Of a stretch of DNA of 64,000 bases, positions 26,204 to 34,665 are shown piece after piece. Source of the DNA: JAPKZH01 sp963715635 (GTDB lineage: Bacteria; Acidobacteriota; Aminicenantia; Aminicenantales; UBA4085); assembly GCA_963715635.1 (NCBI GenBank), contig OY970261.1, positions 3,906,001-3,970,000 of the forward strand, read 5' to 3'. How positions within the stretch are numbered: the stretch's first letter is position 1; each line of letters opens with the position of its first letter. The notes under the pieces were generated by a model. The model saw nothing but the letters and a program-made list of their open reading frames with translations, had not been told where the DNA came from and made no database searches. The translations under genes were made by a program, and so were the position numbers.

Positions 26204-27093
26204 GAAAATAGGGCATCGACAAACTGTTCCGCGGAAAAATCGAGCAGGTCGGTTTCGCTTTCTCCTGTCCCGATGAGCTTGATCGGGAGGCCAAGCTCAT
26301 CGGAGATGCTGATGACCACTCCTCCCTTGGCCGTTCCGTCCAATTTGGTCAAGAAAATTCCCGTGATACCCGAGAATTTTAGAAACTCCCGGGCCTGAAT
26401 GAGAGCATTCTGCCCGATGCTGGCGTCCAGCACGAGAAGAATTTCCTGGGGGGCTCCTTCGATTTCCCGGGCGATAACGCGCCTAATTTTTTCCAGCTCG
26501 TTCATCAGGTTGGTGTTCGTATGGATCCTCCCCGCCGTATCCACCAGCATATAGTCCAGCCGGCGGGATTTGAAATTCTGGATGGCGTCAAAGACGACCG
26601 ACGCCGGGTCGGCTCCGTATTGTCCTTTGATGACGGGGACATTCAGCCTTTTTCCCCAAACGGCGAGTTGCTCCTGGGCGGCCGCCCGGAACGTGTCGGC
26701 CGCCACAAGAAGCACGTGCTTTCCTTCTTCCAGGAAGCGATGGGTCAGCTTGGCCAGCGAAGTCGTTTTTCCGCCGCCGTTCACGCCGACCATCATCAGG
26801 ACCGCGGGTGCGGCGTTCAGGTTGAGACGGGACGGAAGACGGGACAGGATCCGGATGATCTCCTCTTTGAGGGCCGCTCCGACCTCGGCGAAAGAATCCG
26901 TCTTTTTTGTCTTTTGCCGGATGGCCTGGCTGATCTTTTCGGTCGTAGAGACGCCGACATCGGCGAGAATCAGGGTCTCGGCGAGCTCTTCAAGAGTTTC
27001 CTCGCGCGGCTTTCCGCTTTGCAGGAGCTCATCGAATTTCTGCTTAAAGGCCAGGCGCGTTTTTGCCAGTTTTTCCTGAAGGCTTCCTAACAT
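26200..27093 (-). CDS. ftsY: signal recognition particle receptor FtsY
   Basis: A 297-aa SRP GTPase that docks ribosome-SRP complexes at the membrane. Only the NG domains are present: N helices (1-90), G1 VGVNGGGKTTSLAKL (about 102-116), the DTFRAAAQEQLAVW motif, G3 DTAGR (near 190) and G4 TKLDG (near 250). The acidic N-terminal A domain of proteobacterial FtsY is absent, as in many other phyla. The G1 loop reads NGGGKTT rather than the more usual NGVGKTT. A near-consensus promoter ends 9 bases before the ATG with no ribosome site, and the rib genes follow with overlapping starts. Confidence 0.95.
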   Translation of the reverse strand: MLGSLQEKLAKTRLAFKQKFDELLQSGKPREETLEELAETLILADVGVSTTEKISQAIRQKTKKTDSFAEVGAALKEEIIRILSRLPSRLNLNAAPAVLMMVGVNGGGKTTSLAKLTHRFLEEGKHVLLVAADTFRAAAQEQLAVWGKRLNVPVIKGQYGADPASVVFDAIQNFKSRRLDYMLVDTAGRIHTNTNLMNELEKIRRVIAREIEGAPQEILLVLDASIGQNALIQAREFLKFSGITGIFLTKLDGTAKGGVVISISDELGLPIKLIGTGESETDLLDFSAEQFVDALFS

Positions 27094-27102
27094 GTTAAAA
27101 AG

Positions 27103-27131
27103 ATTATAGTTTCACATGCCGCCAAAGTCAA
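27103..27131 (-). promoter_or_regulatory. promoter abutting ftsY
   Basis: Minus strand: TTGACT (27131-27126), 17 bases, perfect TATAAT (27108-27103), then 9 bases to the ATG at 27093. It should drive the whole ftsY-rib operon from a transcript with a 2-3-base leader. Confidence 0.7.
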
Positions 27132-27147
27132 CGGATACCACGAGGCA

Positions 27148-27176
27148 TTTACCCCGAGCGCCTAATGTGCTAAATT
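27148..27176 (+). promoter_or_regulatory. promoter abutting recJ
   Basis: TTTACC (27148-27153), 17 bases, TAAATT (27171-27176), with TGC just before the -10 box. Eleven bases follow before the ATG at 27188, so the leader would be about 4-5 bases. It lies back to back with the ftsY promoter. Confidence 0.5.
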
Positions 27177-27187
27177 GACAGGCGCCT

Positions 27188-28879
27188 ATGGACGACTCAC
27201 TCTGGATTGTCGCATCCCCCCGGGACGAGGCGAAACGCCTGGCCTCCGAGCTGGGCATCCCTCCCGCGATCGCCCAGGTCTTGATCAACCGGGAGATCAC
27301 GGAGGCGGAGGCTGCCGAAAAATTCCTGCGCGGTACGATCGACCAACTTCATGATCCTTTCCTGATGTCCGGGATGGCGGCCGCCGTGGAAAGAATCAGG
27401 CAGGCGATCGCCGGCCATGAAAAGATCCTTATTTTCGGGGATTATGATGTGGACGGCGTGCTATCCGTCGTCATGCTCTTGAAGGCCCTGGAATCTCTGG
27501 GCGGGGACGTCGAATATTTCATCCCGGAACGGTTGAAAGACGGCTATGGGATAAAGGACGAGCACATTGCCGTGGTGAGCAATAGAGGCGCCCGGCTTGT
27601 CATCAGCGTGGACTGCGGGATCAAGGCCAACGGGTTTGTCCGGAAGGCTGGTGAACAAGGGGTCGATGTGATTATCACCGACCACCATCTCCCCGGCCCA
27701 GACCTTCCGAGGGCGCTGGCCGTTCTCAATCCGGTTTTGGGAAGCTCCGGTTACCCGGATAAAAGGCTGGCCGGCGTGGGCGTCGTGTTCAAATTGATCC
27801 AGGCGCTGTTCCAACAGGAAGGCCGGACCTCCCTCCTTCGCCATTATCTGAAGCTCGTGGCCATCGGCACGATTTCCGATGTGGCCGAGCTCAAGGGGGA
27901 GAACAGGGTTCTGGTCAAGCACGGAATGCAGGGGCTGGACAGCGTATCTAACTTGGGGTTGAAGAGCCTGATCGAAATCTGCGGCCTCAAAGGCAAGAGG
28001 ATTTCCGAGGGAGATATCGGGTTCAGGATCGGTCCCAGAATCAATGCCGCGGGCCGCATGGGCATGACGGACCTTGCCGTCAGGCTTTTCTTCTCCCCGT
28101 CCCTCGAGGAAACGGCTGGGATTGCCCGCCACTTGGATGAGTTGAATTCGCGAAGGCAAACGGCCGAAGAGAAGATCTTCAAACAGGCCCTGGACAGGGT
28201 CAAGACAAAATCTTTGAACAAGTCTTACAAAATCCTGATCATGGGCTGCGAGGAATGGCACCGGGGGATCATCGGGATCGTGGCCTCCCGGCTGAAGGAC
28301 GCCTTCCGCCGGCCGGTGATCCTCTTTGCCTACGAAGAAGGCCAGGCCTTCGGCTCGGGACGCAGCATCAGCGAATTTTCCCTGATCAGTTGTCTGGAGG
28401 AATGCAGGGATTTTTTTCTGAGCTACGGGGGCCATCCTTTTGCCGTCGGTTGTTCGCTGCCGCGGCAGAATATGACGGCTTTCAAGCAAGCGGCGAATGC
28501 CGTGGCCGAGGCCCGGCTATCCGACGCGCACATGCGGAAAAAAATCTTGATCGATTCGAAACTGGATTTTGCGGAAATCGGCAGCCCATTCTTTGAGGGC
28601 CTGGCGCTTCTTTTTCCCTTCGGCGTGGGAAATCCGCGGCCGGTTTTCCTGACGGAAAAGACGGAAATCGTCGGTCCGCCCCAAAACCTTCAAGGCCGCC
28701 ATGCGAAATTCCTTGTCCGCCAGGGCAGCCGCGTGTTTGAGGCCATCGCCTGGGACCGGGGAGACTGGACGCAGAATTTTTATAAGGGCGAGCGGGTGGA
28801 CTTGGCCTATTCCTTTCAGTTTTCCACGTACTTGGGCGAAGAGAGGCCTTATCTTTGCCTTGAGGGCTTAAGGAAATGA
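27188..28879 (+). CDS. recJ: single-strand-specific 5'-3' exonuclease RecJ
   Basis: A 563-aa DHH-superfamily nuclease of recombination and mismatch repair. Motif I FGDYDVDGVLSVVML is near residue 88, motif III DHHLPGPDLP near 165 and the NAAGRMG motif near 287. The DHHA1 part contains HRGIIGIVASRLKDAF and GSGRSISEFSLISCLEEC near 365-405. An OB-like C-terminal domain follows. The length is normal for RecJ. The 3' end overlaps the LPS export gene by 4 bases (ATGA). Confidence 0.95.
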   Translation: MDDSLWIVASPRDEAKRLASELGIPPAIAQVLINREITEAEAAEKFLRGTIDQLHDPFLMSGMAAAVERIRQAIAGHEKILIFGDYDVDGVLSVVMLLKALESLGGDVEYFIPERLKDGYGIKDEHIAVVSNRGARLVISVDCGIKANGFVRKAGEQGVDVIITDHHLPGPDLPRALAVLNPVLGSSGYPDKRLAGVGVVFKLIQALFQQEGRTSLLRHYLKLVAIGTISDVAELKGENRVLVKHGMQGLDSVSNLGLKSLIEICGLKGKRISEGDIGFRIGPRINAAGRMGMTDLAVRLFFSPSLEETAGIARHLDELNSRRQTAEEKIFKQALDRVKTKSLNKSYKILIMGCEEWHRGIIGIVASRLKDAFRRPVILFAYEEGQAFGSGRSISEFSLISCLEECRDFFLSYGGHPFAVGCSLPRQNMTAFKQAANAVAEARLSDAHMRKKILIDSKLDFAEIGSPFFEGLALLFPFGVGNPRPVFLTEKTEIVGPPQNLQGRHAKFLVRQGSRVFEAIAWDRGDWTQNFYKGERVDLAYSFQFSTYLGEERPYLCLEGLRK

Positions 28880-30846
28880 CCCGGCCCCGGCCAAGAAACA
28901 CGAAGCTTCGCCTAGCCCAGCTCATCAAGCCCGTCCTCGCCGCCGCCCTTGTCGTTGTTGTCGGCCTGATCGTGGTTTACTTCATCGTCCATTGGAAGCG
29001 CCAGCCCGGCATTCCTCCGGAGAAGAAAAAGATCGCCCAGCAGAAGGTCGAGGTCCAGGAAAAAGTCGAGTTTTTTGATTTCAAAGGCAATATGCAGATC
29101 AACGCCGAACGGCGTTACTTGGGAGAAGACAACCTTTACCACCTCGAAGGGAATGTGAGGATTGTGGACAAAGGGAAAAAAGGGGGCCGGGATATCCGCA
29201 TCGAGGGGGGGAGCGTCACCTACGACAAGGACATGAAGCATTTTGTGATGCAGGGCAAGATCAAGGTCCGGTCCAAGAGCGTCCTTCTCGAGACCGAGAA
29301 TTTTGATTACGACAGAGAAAACGAGATTTTTAAAACAGACAGCGGTATTGTCATCTCGTCTCCGCGCTTTTCAGGCTCGGCCAAGCAGGCTGTTTATGCC
29401 TTGAAAGAGAATGCCATGAGCCTGAAGAATGACGTGGAATTCAAGATCGTTCCCCGGCTCGAAAACCCCGAACCGCTCCAGTTCAGCGCCGACAGGCTGG
29501 ATTACAGCCTGAAGGATCGCACGGGCAGGATCGAATGCCAGACGGACGAGTCCCCGATCATCCTCGTTCACGGAAAGAGTCGGGGCAGGGCGAACCTCAT
29601 CGAGTTTGAGCAGTTTTCACAGGCGGACGACCTAAAAGTGCTCTACCTCAGGGGCCGGGTAAAGGTTTCCCTGGAAGAAAAAGAAGCCGTTGAAACGCAA
29701 AAGAAACGGAAACAGCCTGATCAAAAGGCCGTTCCCGGAGAGCCCCAGCCGCGGCAGGCATGGAATTTTCTCCAGAGCGAAAAGCAGGAGATCGAAGCCG
29801 AGGAAATCAAGATCAGGGCGTTTTTAAATACGTCCGAGCTCCATTCCGTGGAAAGTAAAGGCCGATGTTTTTTTAAGTTTATCTCCGCGTCGGGAGAACA
29901 AACTCATGTCCGCGGAGAGGCCGTCGATTTTGTCTTCAACCGCGGCGAGAAGCTCCGGGAATTCCGGGTCTTCGACAAGGCCCAGATCAACGGTCTCCGG
30001 CAGGACGGCCAGCCCGACCGCGTCATCGATGGGGAGTCGGTGATCCTGGACGGAGAGACGCAGATCCTCCGGGTCCAAGGCAAGGACAATGTCTTTGCCC
30101 ACTTCATTTCGCGGAGAAATGAAGTGACGGCGGACGAAATCGAGGTTTCGATCAAGAATGACAGCTTCGCCGCCAAAGGCCGGGCCAAGGGTGTTCTTCG
30201 GCCTCAAGCGGAAACGAGCGCCGCCACGGGATTTTTTTCCAAGGACAAGCCGGTTTTTGCCAACGCCCAGTCGATGAGATATTCGGCCGGCGAGAAGCGT
30301 TTTCTATTAAGCGGGCAGGTGAAATTGTGGCAAGACAAGGAGGTCCTGCTCGGAGAGGAAATTTCGATGAACGAGGAAACCGGAGAAATGCAGGGGCGCG
30401 GAGACATCAGATCCTTCTTCCCGCATACGCCGAAAGAAGGGCAAAAAGAAGAACGGGTGGAGATTGCCGCCGACCGGATGAGCTATGACCCGAAGGCCAA
30501 TCAGATGATCTATGAGGGAAGCAAGGACCGCTGCTCTTTGAAAACCAGGAACGTGGTCCTCAGGGCGGGGCTCATGACCGTCCTTCCCGGAGAAGAGGCG
30601 GGAAAGGTTCGCTCGATGCGGGCCACAAAAAAAGTGACCATCATTCAGGGCCCGAAAGAGGCCGTCGGAGAAATCGCGGACTATGATGTGGATCAAGATA
30701 CGATGATCCTCACCGGCCGCCCCGTCCTGACCGAGAAAGACAAGGGAACGGTCAAGGGCGACAAATTGACTTTCCGCCTGGGCGATGGTACAATCCTCGT
30801 GGAAAACAGGGATCAAGAAAGGTCGGTGTCAGTTATAAAATCGTGA
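28876..30846 (+). CDS. LPS export protein, fused LptC-like and LptA/OstA-like domains
   Basis: A 656-aa bitopic protein. One N-terminal membrane helix (VLAAALVVVVGLIVVYFIVHW, about residues 19-39) is followed by a long periplasmic region built from repeated beta strands. These include FKGNMQINAERRYLGEDNLYHLEGNVRI, YDKDMKHFVMQGKIKVRS and NEIFKTDSGIVISSPRFSG near the N-terminus, and further OstA-like repeats (VEIAADRMSYDPKANQMIYEG; VTIIQGPKEAVGEIADYDVDQD) near the C-terminus. LptC anchors the periplasmic LPS bridge and LptA forms the bridge itself. Here both seem to be in one chain at least twice the size of either. The next gene is lptB (3-base gap), which supports the assignment. Domain boundaries are inferred. 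Confidence 0.8.
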   Translation: MTRPRPRNTKLRLAQLIKPVLAAALVVVVGLIVVYFIVHWKRQPGIPPEKKKIAQQKVEVQEKVEFFDFKGNMQINAERRYLGEDNLYHLEGNVRIVDKGKKGGRDIRIEGGSVTYDKDMKHFVMQGKIKVRSKSVLLETENFDYDRENEIFKTDSGIVISSPRFSGSAKQAVYALKENAMSLKNDVEFKIVPRLENPEPLQFSADRLDYSLKDRTGRIECQTDESPIILVHGKSRGRANLIEFEQFSQADDLKVLYLRGRVKVSLEEKEAVETQKKRKQPDQKAVPGEPQPRQAWNFLQSEKQEIEAEEIKIRAFLNTSELHSVESKGRCFFKFISASGEQTHVRGEAVDFVFNRGEKLREFRVFDKAQINGLRQDGQPDRVIDGESVILDGETQILRVQGKDNVFAHFISRRNEVTADEIEVSIKNDSFAAKGRAKGVLRPQAETSAATGFFSKDKPVFANAQSMRYSAGEKRFLLSGQVKLWQDKEVLLGEEISMNEETGEMQGRGDIRSFFPHTPKEGQKEERVEIAADRMSYDPKANQMIYEGSKDRCSLKTRNVVLRAGLMTVLPGEEAGKVRSMRATKKVTIIQGPKEAVGEIADYDVDQDTMILTGRPVLTEKDKGTVKGDKLTFRLGDGTILVENRDQERSVSVIKS

Positions 30847-30849
30847 CCG

Positions 30850-31575
30850 ATGAAGTCCTATTTAAAAGCCGTCAAGCTGGTCAAAAGCTACCAAGGAAAG
30901 AAGGTGGTGGATGATGTCAGCGTGGAGATACGCAGGGGTGAGATCGTCGGCCTGCTCGGGCCCAACGGGGCCGGGAAGACAACGACTTTTTCCTTGATCC
31001 TGGGACTCGTCCATGAAGATTCCGGCCAAATTTTCTTGGACGAAGAAGAGATCACAGAGTATCCGATGTATCTCCGAGCCCAGAGGGGCGTGTGCCTTCT
31101 CCCCCAGGACCCCTCCGCCTTCCGAAAGCTCAGCGTTGAGGACAACCTCCTGGCTATCATGGAGACTCTGCCGGCCGATTATCCTCAGAGGTCGAGCACT
31201 TTGGAAGAAACCCTCAGGGAATTTGGTCTGGAAAAACTGGCCAGGGCCAAGGCCTTCACGCTTTCCGGCGGGGAGCGAAGGAGACTGGAAATTGCGCGGG
31301 CGATGGTATCCCTGCCGGAATTCATCCTTTTGGATGAGCCCTTTACGGGCATCGATCCCATTGCCATCGAGGAGCTGCAAAAGATCATGATATCCCTCAG
31401 GGAAAAGGGGCTGGGCGTCCTGGTCACCGACCACAGCGTCCGGGAAACTTTGAAAATCGTCGACCGCGCATATATTATCGACAAAGGAAAGATCCTGAAG
31501 GAAGGAACTCCCCGGGAGCTCGTGATGTCCGAGGAGGTCCGGCGGAGCTATCTAGGAGAGGAATTCCGGTTGTGA
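30850..31575 (+). CDS. lptB: LPS export ABC transporter ATP-binding protein
   Basis: A 241-aa ATPase that powers LPS extraction from the inner membrane. Walker A GPNGAGKTTTFSLILG (near residue 37), the LptB-type Q-loop region RGVCLLPQDPSAFRKLSVEDNLLAIMET, signature LSGGERRRLEIARAM (near 138) and Walker B FILLDEPFTGIDPIA, then VTDHSVRETL. LptB-specific phrasing (FRKLSVEDN, GIDPIAIEELQ) separates it from branched amino acid transporters. It follows the lptC/A fusion by 3 bases and precedes rpoN, the classical gene order. Confidence 0.95.
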   Translation: MKSYLKAVKLVKSYQGKKVVDDVSVEIRRGEIVGLLGPNGAGKTTTFSLILGLVHEDSGQIFLDEEEITEYPMYLRAQRGVCLLPQDPSAFRKLSVEDNLLAIMETLPADYPQRSSTLEETLREFGLEKLARAKAFTLSGGERRRLEIARAMVSLPEFILLDEPFTGIDPIAIEELQKIMISLREKGLGVLVTDHSVRETLKIVDRAYIIDKGKILKEGTPRELVMSEEVRRSYLGEEFRL

Positions 31576-31608
31576 AGGGAAACGCTTGGCCGGCATAGGG
31601 TTATTGCC

Positions 31609-33084
31609 ATGGTGATGAAGCAGCGCCTAGACCAAAGGCAGGTTCAAAAATTGATCCTGGCCCCTGCCCTCCAGCAGGCGATCAAGCTTCTCCCCCTGAC
31701 CAGCCTGGAGTTGATCGAAGTGATCGATGAGGAACTCTCCGGGAACCCCCTCTTGGAGATCGAGGAAGAAATCGCCGAGAAGAAGCCCGAGGCCGAGCCC
31801 GAGGGGGCGCCGAAGGAGGCCGAAAAAGAGGCCGAAAAAAGCGAGCCGTCGGCCGAGGACCTTCCGGAAGCCCCTGAGAATCACGAGGAGATGGAGTTCG
31901 AATCTTATTTCCAGGAATACATCGATGATGGATTCCGCTCGCTCTCCCAGGAGCGGAAGGAAATTCCGTCTCTGGAGAACACGCTTTCCAAGGCCGCATC
32001 CCTGTGGGACCATTTAAACTGGCAGGCCAACCTAACCTTCTTTGACCCGGCCGATCGGGAGACGGCTCAGTTCATAATCGGGAACATCAACGAGGATGGG
32101 TATTTGACGTCATCCGTCCAAGAGTTGGCCGCGGCCGCCCAGACAACGGAAGAGAAAATCAATGAAATCCGGGAGAAGATCAAGATGTTCGACCCGGTGG
32201 GGGTCGGCAGCCTGAACCTGAAGGAATGCCTGCTGGCCCAGATGGATTATCTCCAGATCAAGGACGAGGTGACCCGCACGATCATCAACGATCATCTGGC
32301 CCTCCTCGAAAAATCCGATTTTTCCCAGCTGGCCAAGCTCCTGAACGTTCCCCTGGGTGCCGTCAAATTCCACATCGAGATCATCAAAAGGCTGGACCCG
32401 GCGCCAGGACGGAAATACACCGAGGACCGGACCACCTTTGTTGTCCCAGACATCATCGTCACCAACGAAGGGTCGGATTTGAAAATCACATTGAATGACG
32501 AAGGACTGCCCAGGCTCCGCATCAACAGCTACTACAAGACTCTTCTGGCCAAAGCGTATAAGGAAAATCCTGAAGCCTACCGCTTTCTCAAGGACAAGAT
32601 GAAGAAAGCCCTGTGGTTCCTGCGCAGCCTCGATCAGAGGGACCAGACCATTTACAAAGTCGCTAAATATATCGTCGATCGGCAGCGGGATTTCATCGAA
32701 AAGGGGATGGACTTTATCAAGCCCTTGACTCTGATCGAGATCGCCCAGGAGATCGGCGTCCATGAATCGACGGTGGGCCGGGTTGTCGCCAATAAATATA
32801 TCGTGACGCCCCGCGGCGTGTTTTCTTTGAAATATTTCTTCCATAAGTCTCTCCACGGGGATTTCGGCGAGGAGATTTCCTCCCTGCGGATCAAGGAACG
32901 GCTGCGCAAGCTCGTGGAGAGCGAGGAAAAGAACAATCCTTTCAGCGATATCGAGATCGGAGAGATCTTGGCGCGGGAGAATTTTAAGATCGCCCGGCGA
33001 ACCGTGGCCAAATACAGAAAGCAGCTGAAAATCTCGCCTTCGCATATCCGAAAAAGAAAGTCTTTAATGGAGGGGACCTCATGA
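31609..33084 (+). CDS. rpoN: RNA polymerase sigma-54 factor
   Basis: A 491-aa sigma-54. Region I is Gln/Leu-rich (QRLDQRQVQKLILAPALQQAIKLLPL, residues 4-29) and ends in ELSGNPLLE. Region II is very acidic and Pro/Ala/Glu-rich (about 50-100). The core-binding and helix-turn-helix regions follow (LTLIEIAQEIGVHESTVGRVVANKYIVTPRG, about 370-400), and the RpoN box ARRTVAKYRKQL is near 465. It needs enhancer-binding ATPases, none of which is encoded in the window. The stop overlaps the hpf start by 4 bases. Confidence 0.96.
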   Translation: MVMKQRLDQRQVQKLILAPALQQAIKLLPLTSLELIEVIDEELSGNPLLEIEEEIAEKKPEAEPEGAPKEAEKEAEKSEPSAEDLPEAPENHEEMEFESYFQEYIDDGFRSLSQERKEIPSLENTLSKAASLWDHLNWQANLTFFDPADRETAQFIIGNINEDGYLTSSVQELAAAAQTTEEKINEIREKIKMFDPVGVGSLNLKECLLAQMDYLQIKDEVTRTIINDHLALLEKSDFSQLAKLLNVPLGAVKFHIEIIKRLDPAPGRKYTEDRTTFVVPDIIVTNEGSDLKITLNDEGLPRLRINSYYKTLLAKAYKENPEAYRFLKDKMKKALWFLRSLDQRDQTIYKVAKYIVDRQRDFIEKGMDFIKPLTLIEIAQEIGVHESTVGRVVANKYIVTPRGVFSLKYFFHKSLHGDFGEEISSLRIKERLRKLVESEEKNNPFSDIEIGEILARENFKIARRTVAKYRKQLKISPSHIRKRKSLMEGTS

Positions 33085-33605
33085 ATGTCCATTATACGGC
33101 CCGCCAGATGCAGTTGACTCCGGACATCCGTCAGTATTGTGAAAAAAGGTTTAGATCCGCGGAGAAGCTTCTGAGCTTTGCCACGGGCGTGGATGTGATT
33201 CTATCGTCCGGGAAAAACAGGCAGAAGGCCGAAATTCATGTCAAGGCGAAGGGCGCGGGGCTCGTCGTAATCGAAGAGAGCCATGACATGCTCAACTCGC
33301 TGAACCTGGCCTTCGACAGCCTGGAGAAGAAGGTCAAGAAGGAGCGGGAGAAGTACCGAGAGAAAAAACGAAGGGGCGGCCGCGAACGAAAGGCCTTGGT
33401 CTTGCCCGAAGAGGCTGTCGAGAGCGGAGGACGAATCGTGCGCGCCGATTATTTTACGCCCAAGCCGCTGACCCTGGAAGAGGCCTTGGTCCAATTCAAC
33501 GTCAATAAAAAGGAAGTGTTCGTGTTCAGAAAGGCCGGTCAAGAGAACTGGGTCGTGCTGTTCCGCAAGAAGGACGGAAACTGCGGGCTTGTGGAACCGG
33601 AATGA
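33081..33605 (+). CDS. hpf: ribosome hibernation promoting factor, long form
   Basis: A 174-aa protein with an N-terminal HPF/YfiA ribosome-binding domain (MNVHYTARQMQLTPDIRQYCEKRF ... VVIEESHDMLNSLNLAFDSLEKKVKKEREK) and a C-terminal dimerisation domain (about 112-165: GRIVRADYFTPKPLTLEEALVQF ... VFVFRKAG). Long HPF joins two 70S ribosomes into 100S dimers in resting cells. It lies between rpoN and ptsN, overlapping both by 4 bases, as in many Gram-negative genomes. Confidence 0.94.
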   Translation: MNVHYTARQMQLTPDIRQYCEKRFRSAEKLLSFATGVDVILSSGKNRQKAEIHVKAKGAGLVVIEESHDMLNSLNLAFDSLEKKVKKEREKYREKKRRGGRERKALVLPEEAVESGGRIVRADYFTPKPLTLEEALVQFNVNKKEVFVFRKAGQENWVVLFRKKDGNCGLVEPE

Positions 33606-34096
33606 CTAGAAAAGACGCGGGCCTCGCCCTGAAACTCCATCAGCTCCTGAATGAGGACTTGATCCTGTTGGACCTCCGGTCGTTGGACAGGGACGGCGTT
33701 CTCCAAGAGCTGGTCCAGTTCATCCAGGCCAGGAGGACGGACGTCTCCGACAAAGAGCTTTATGAAAAGTTTCTGCAGAGGGAGAAATTAGGGAGCACAG
33801 CCGTCCGAGATGGCTATGCTATCCCTCATTGCAAGGTCCGGGGCGTCGAGCCTCCCCTGGTCAGCTTGGCCGTTTCCAAGAGAGGCATCCATTTCGATTC
33901 TGTCGATGGAAAGCCCTCTCGTGTTTTTTTCGTCGTGGTCAGCTCCGCGGACAACCCCAGCCTCAACATTCAGATCTTGGCGGTCGTGGCCCAGCTCATC
34001 CGCAAGTCCCGGCATCTCTTGAAAAAAATTTCCCGGGCCCAGACCGGTCGGGAAATCCTGGACATTATTCGCGAGGAAGAAGAGAAGCTCCCTTGA
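33602..34096 (+). CDS. ptsN: nitrogen-regulatory PTS EIIA component
   Basis: A 164-aa EIIA of the fructose/Ntr family. The phosphorylatable His is in AIPHCKVRG (near residue 77), preceded by LGSTAVRDGYA, and FFVVVSSADNPSLNIQILAVVAQLIR follows. It takes phosphate from HPr but signals rather than transports; targets in other bacteria include potassium transport and sensor kinases. The TGA stop overlaps the TTG start of hprK (TTGA). Confidence 0.93.
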   Translation: MTRKDAGLALKLHQLLNEDLILLDLRSLDRDGVLQELVQFIQARRTDVSDKELYEKFLQREKLGSTAVRDGYAIPHCKVRGVEPPLVSLAVSKRGIHFDSVDGKPSRVFFVVVSSADNPSLNIQILAVVAQLIRKSRHLLKKISRAQTGREILDIIREEEEKLP

Positions 34097-34665
34097 GAAA
34101 GAATTCCGGGCAGGAAGCGATCATCCCGGGCGGATTGCTCAAAATATTCGGCCTGGGAGTTCTGATTATCGGCGACAGCGGCATCGGCAAGAGCGAAAGC
34201 GCCCTGGAACTCGTGTCCCGGGGATACCGCTTTGTCTCCGACGACGTGGTCTTCGTCAAAAAAAACCCCGCCGGCCGCCTAGTGGCCAAGGCCCCATCGC
34301 TCAGCCGGTTCTTCATGGAAATCCGCGGCCTGGGGATCATCAATATCCGGGAGATCTTCGGTCCCCAATCCATCTGCCGGCAGTCGCCGATCGATCTCGT
34401 CATCACCCTGAAGAAATGGCATCGCAAAAAGGAATATGACAGGCTCGGCCTCCGCTTCCCGGAGGATTATGAAGTGCTGGGCGAGAGAATTCCCCAGCTC
34501 ACGCTTCCGGTGGCACCCGGCCGAAACATCGCCACGTTGATCGAAGTCGCCTGCAAAGTCCACATCTTGCGGAAAAAAGGATACCATGCTTCGGAGGAGA
34601 TCGTCGAGCGGCTGGACCGAGCGCTGGCCTCGAGAATAAAGCGGACCCAGGGGGGCGGACGATGA
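34093..34665 (+). CDS. hprK: HPr kinase/phosphorylase, short form lacking the N-terminal domain
   Basis: A 190-aa protein starting at TTG 34093, which overlaps the ptsN stop as TTGA in the same style as the other junctions here. Walker A GDSGIGKSESALEL is near residue 22, then SDDVVFVKK, the HprK signature MEIRGLGIINIREIFG (near 77) and the C-terminal PVAPGRNIATLIEVACKVHILR. Only the catalytic domain is present; the roughly 130-residue N-terminal domain of Firmicute HprK is missing, as in proteobacterial short forms. It should phosphorylate the regulatory Ser of HPr, which is encoded three genes downstream. Confidence 0.9.
   Translation: MRKNSGQEAIIPGGLLKIFGLGVLIIGDSGIGKSESALELVSRGYRFVSDDVVFVKKNPAGRLVAKAPSLSRFFMEIRGLGIINIREIFGPQSICRQSPIDLVITLKKWHRKKEYDRLGLRFPEDYEVLGERIPQLTLPVAPGRNIATLIEVACKVHILRKKGYHASEEIVERLDRALASRIKRTQGGGR

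Noticed and set aside
26200..26260. FMN riboswitch before the riboflavin genes
   Set aside because: ribD starts inside the ftsY stop codon, so there is no leader, and no RFN-type sequence was recognised.
33829..34092. N-terminal extension of hprK from an upstream ATG
   Set aside because: It would overlap ptsN coding sequence by over 260 bases and encodes no HprK N-terminal domain; the TTG at 34093 fits the overlap style of the operon.
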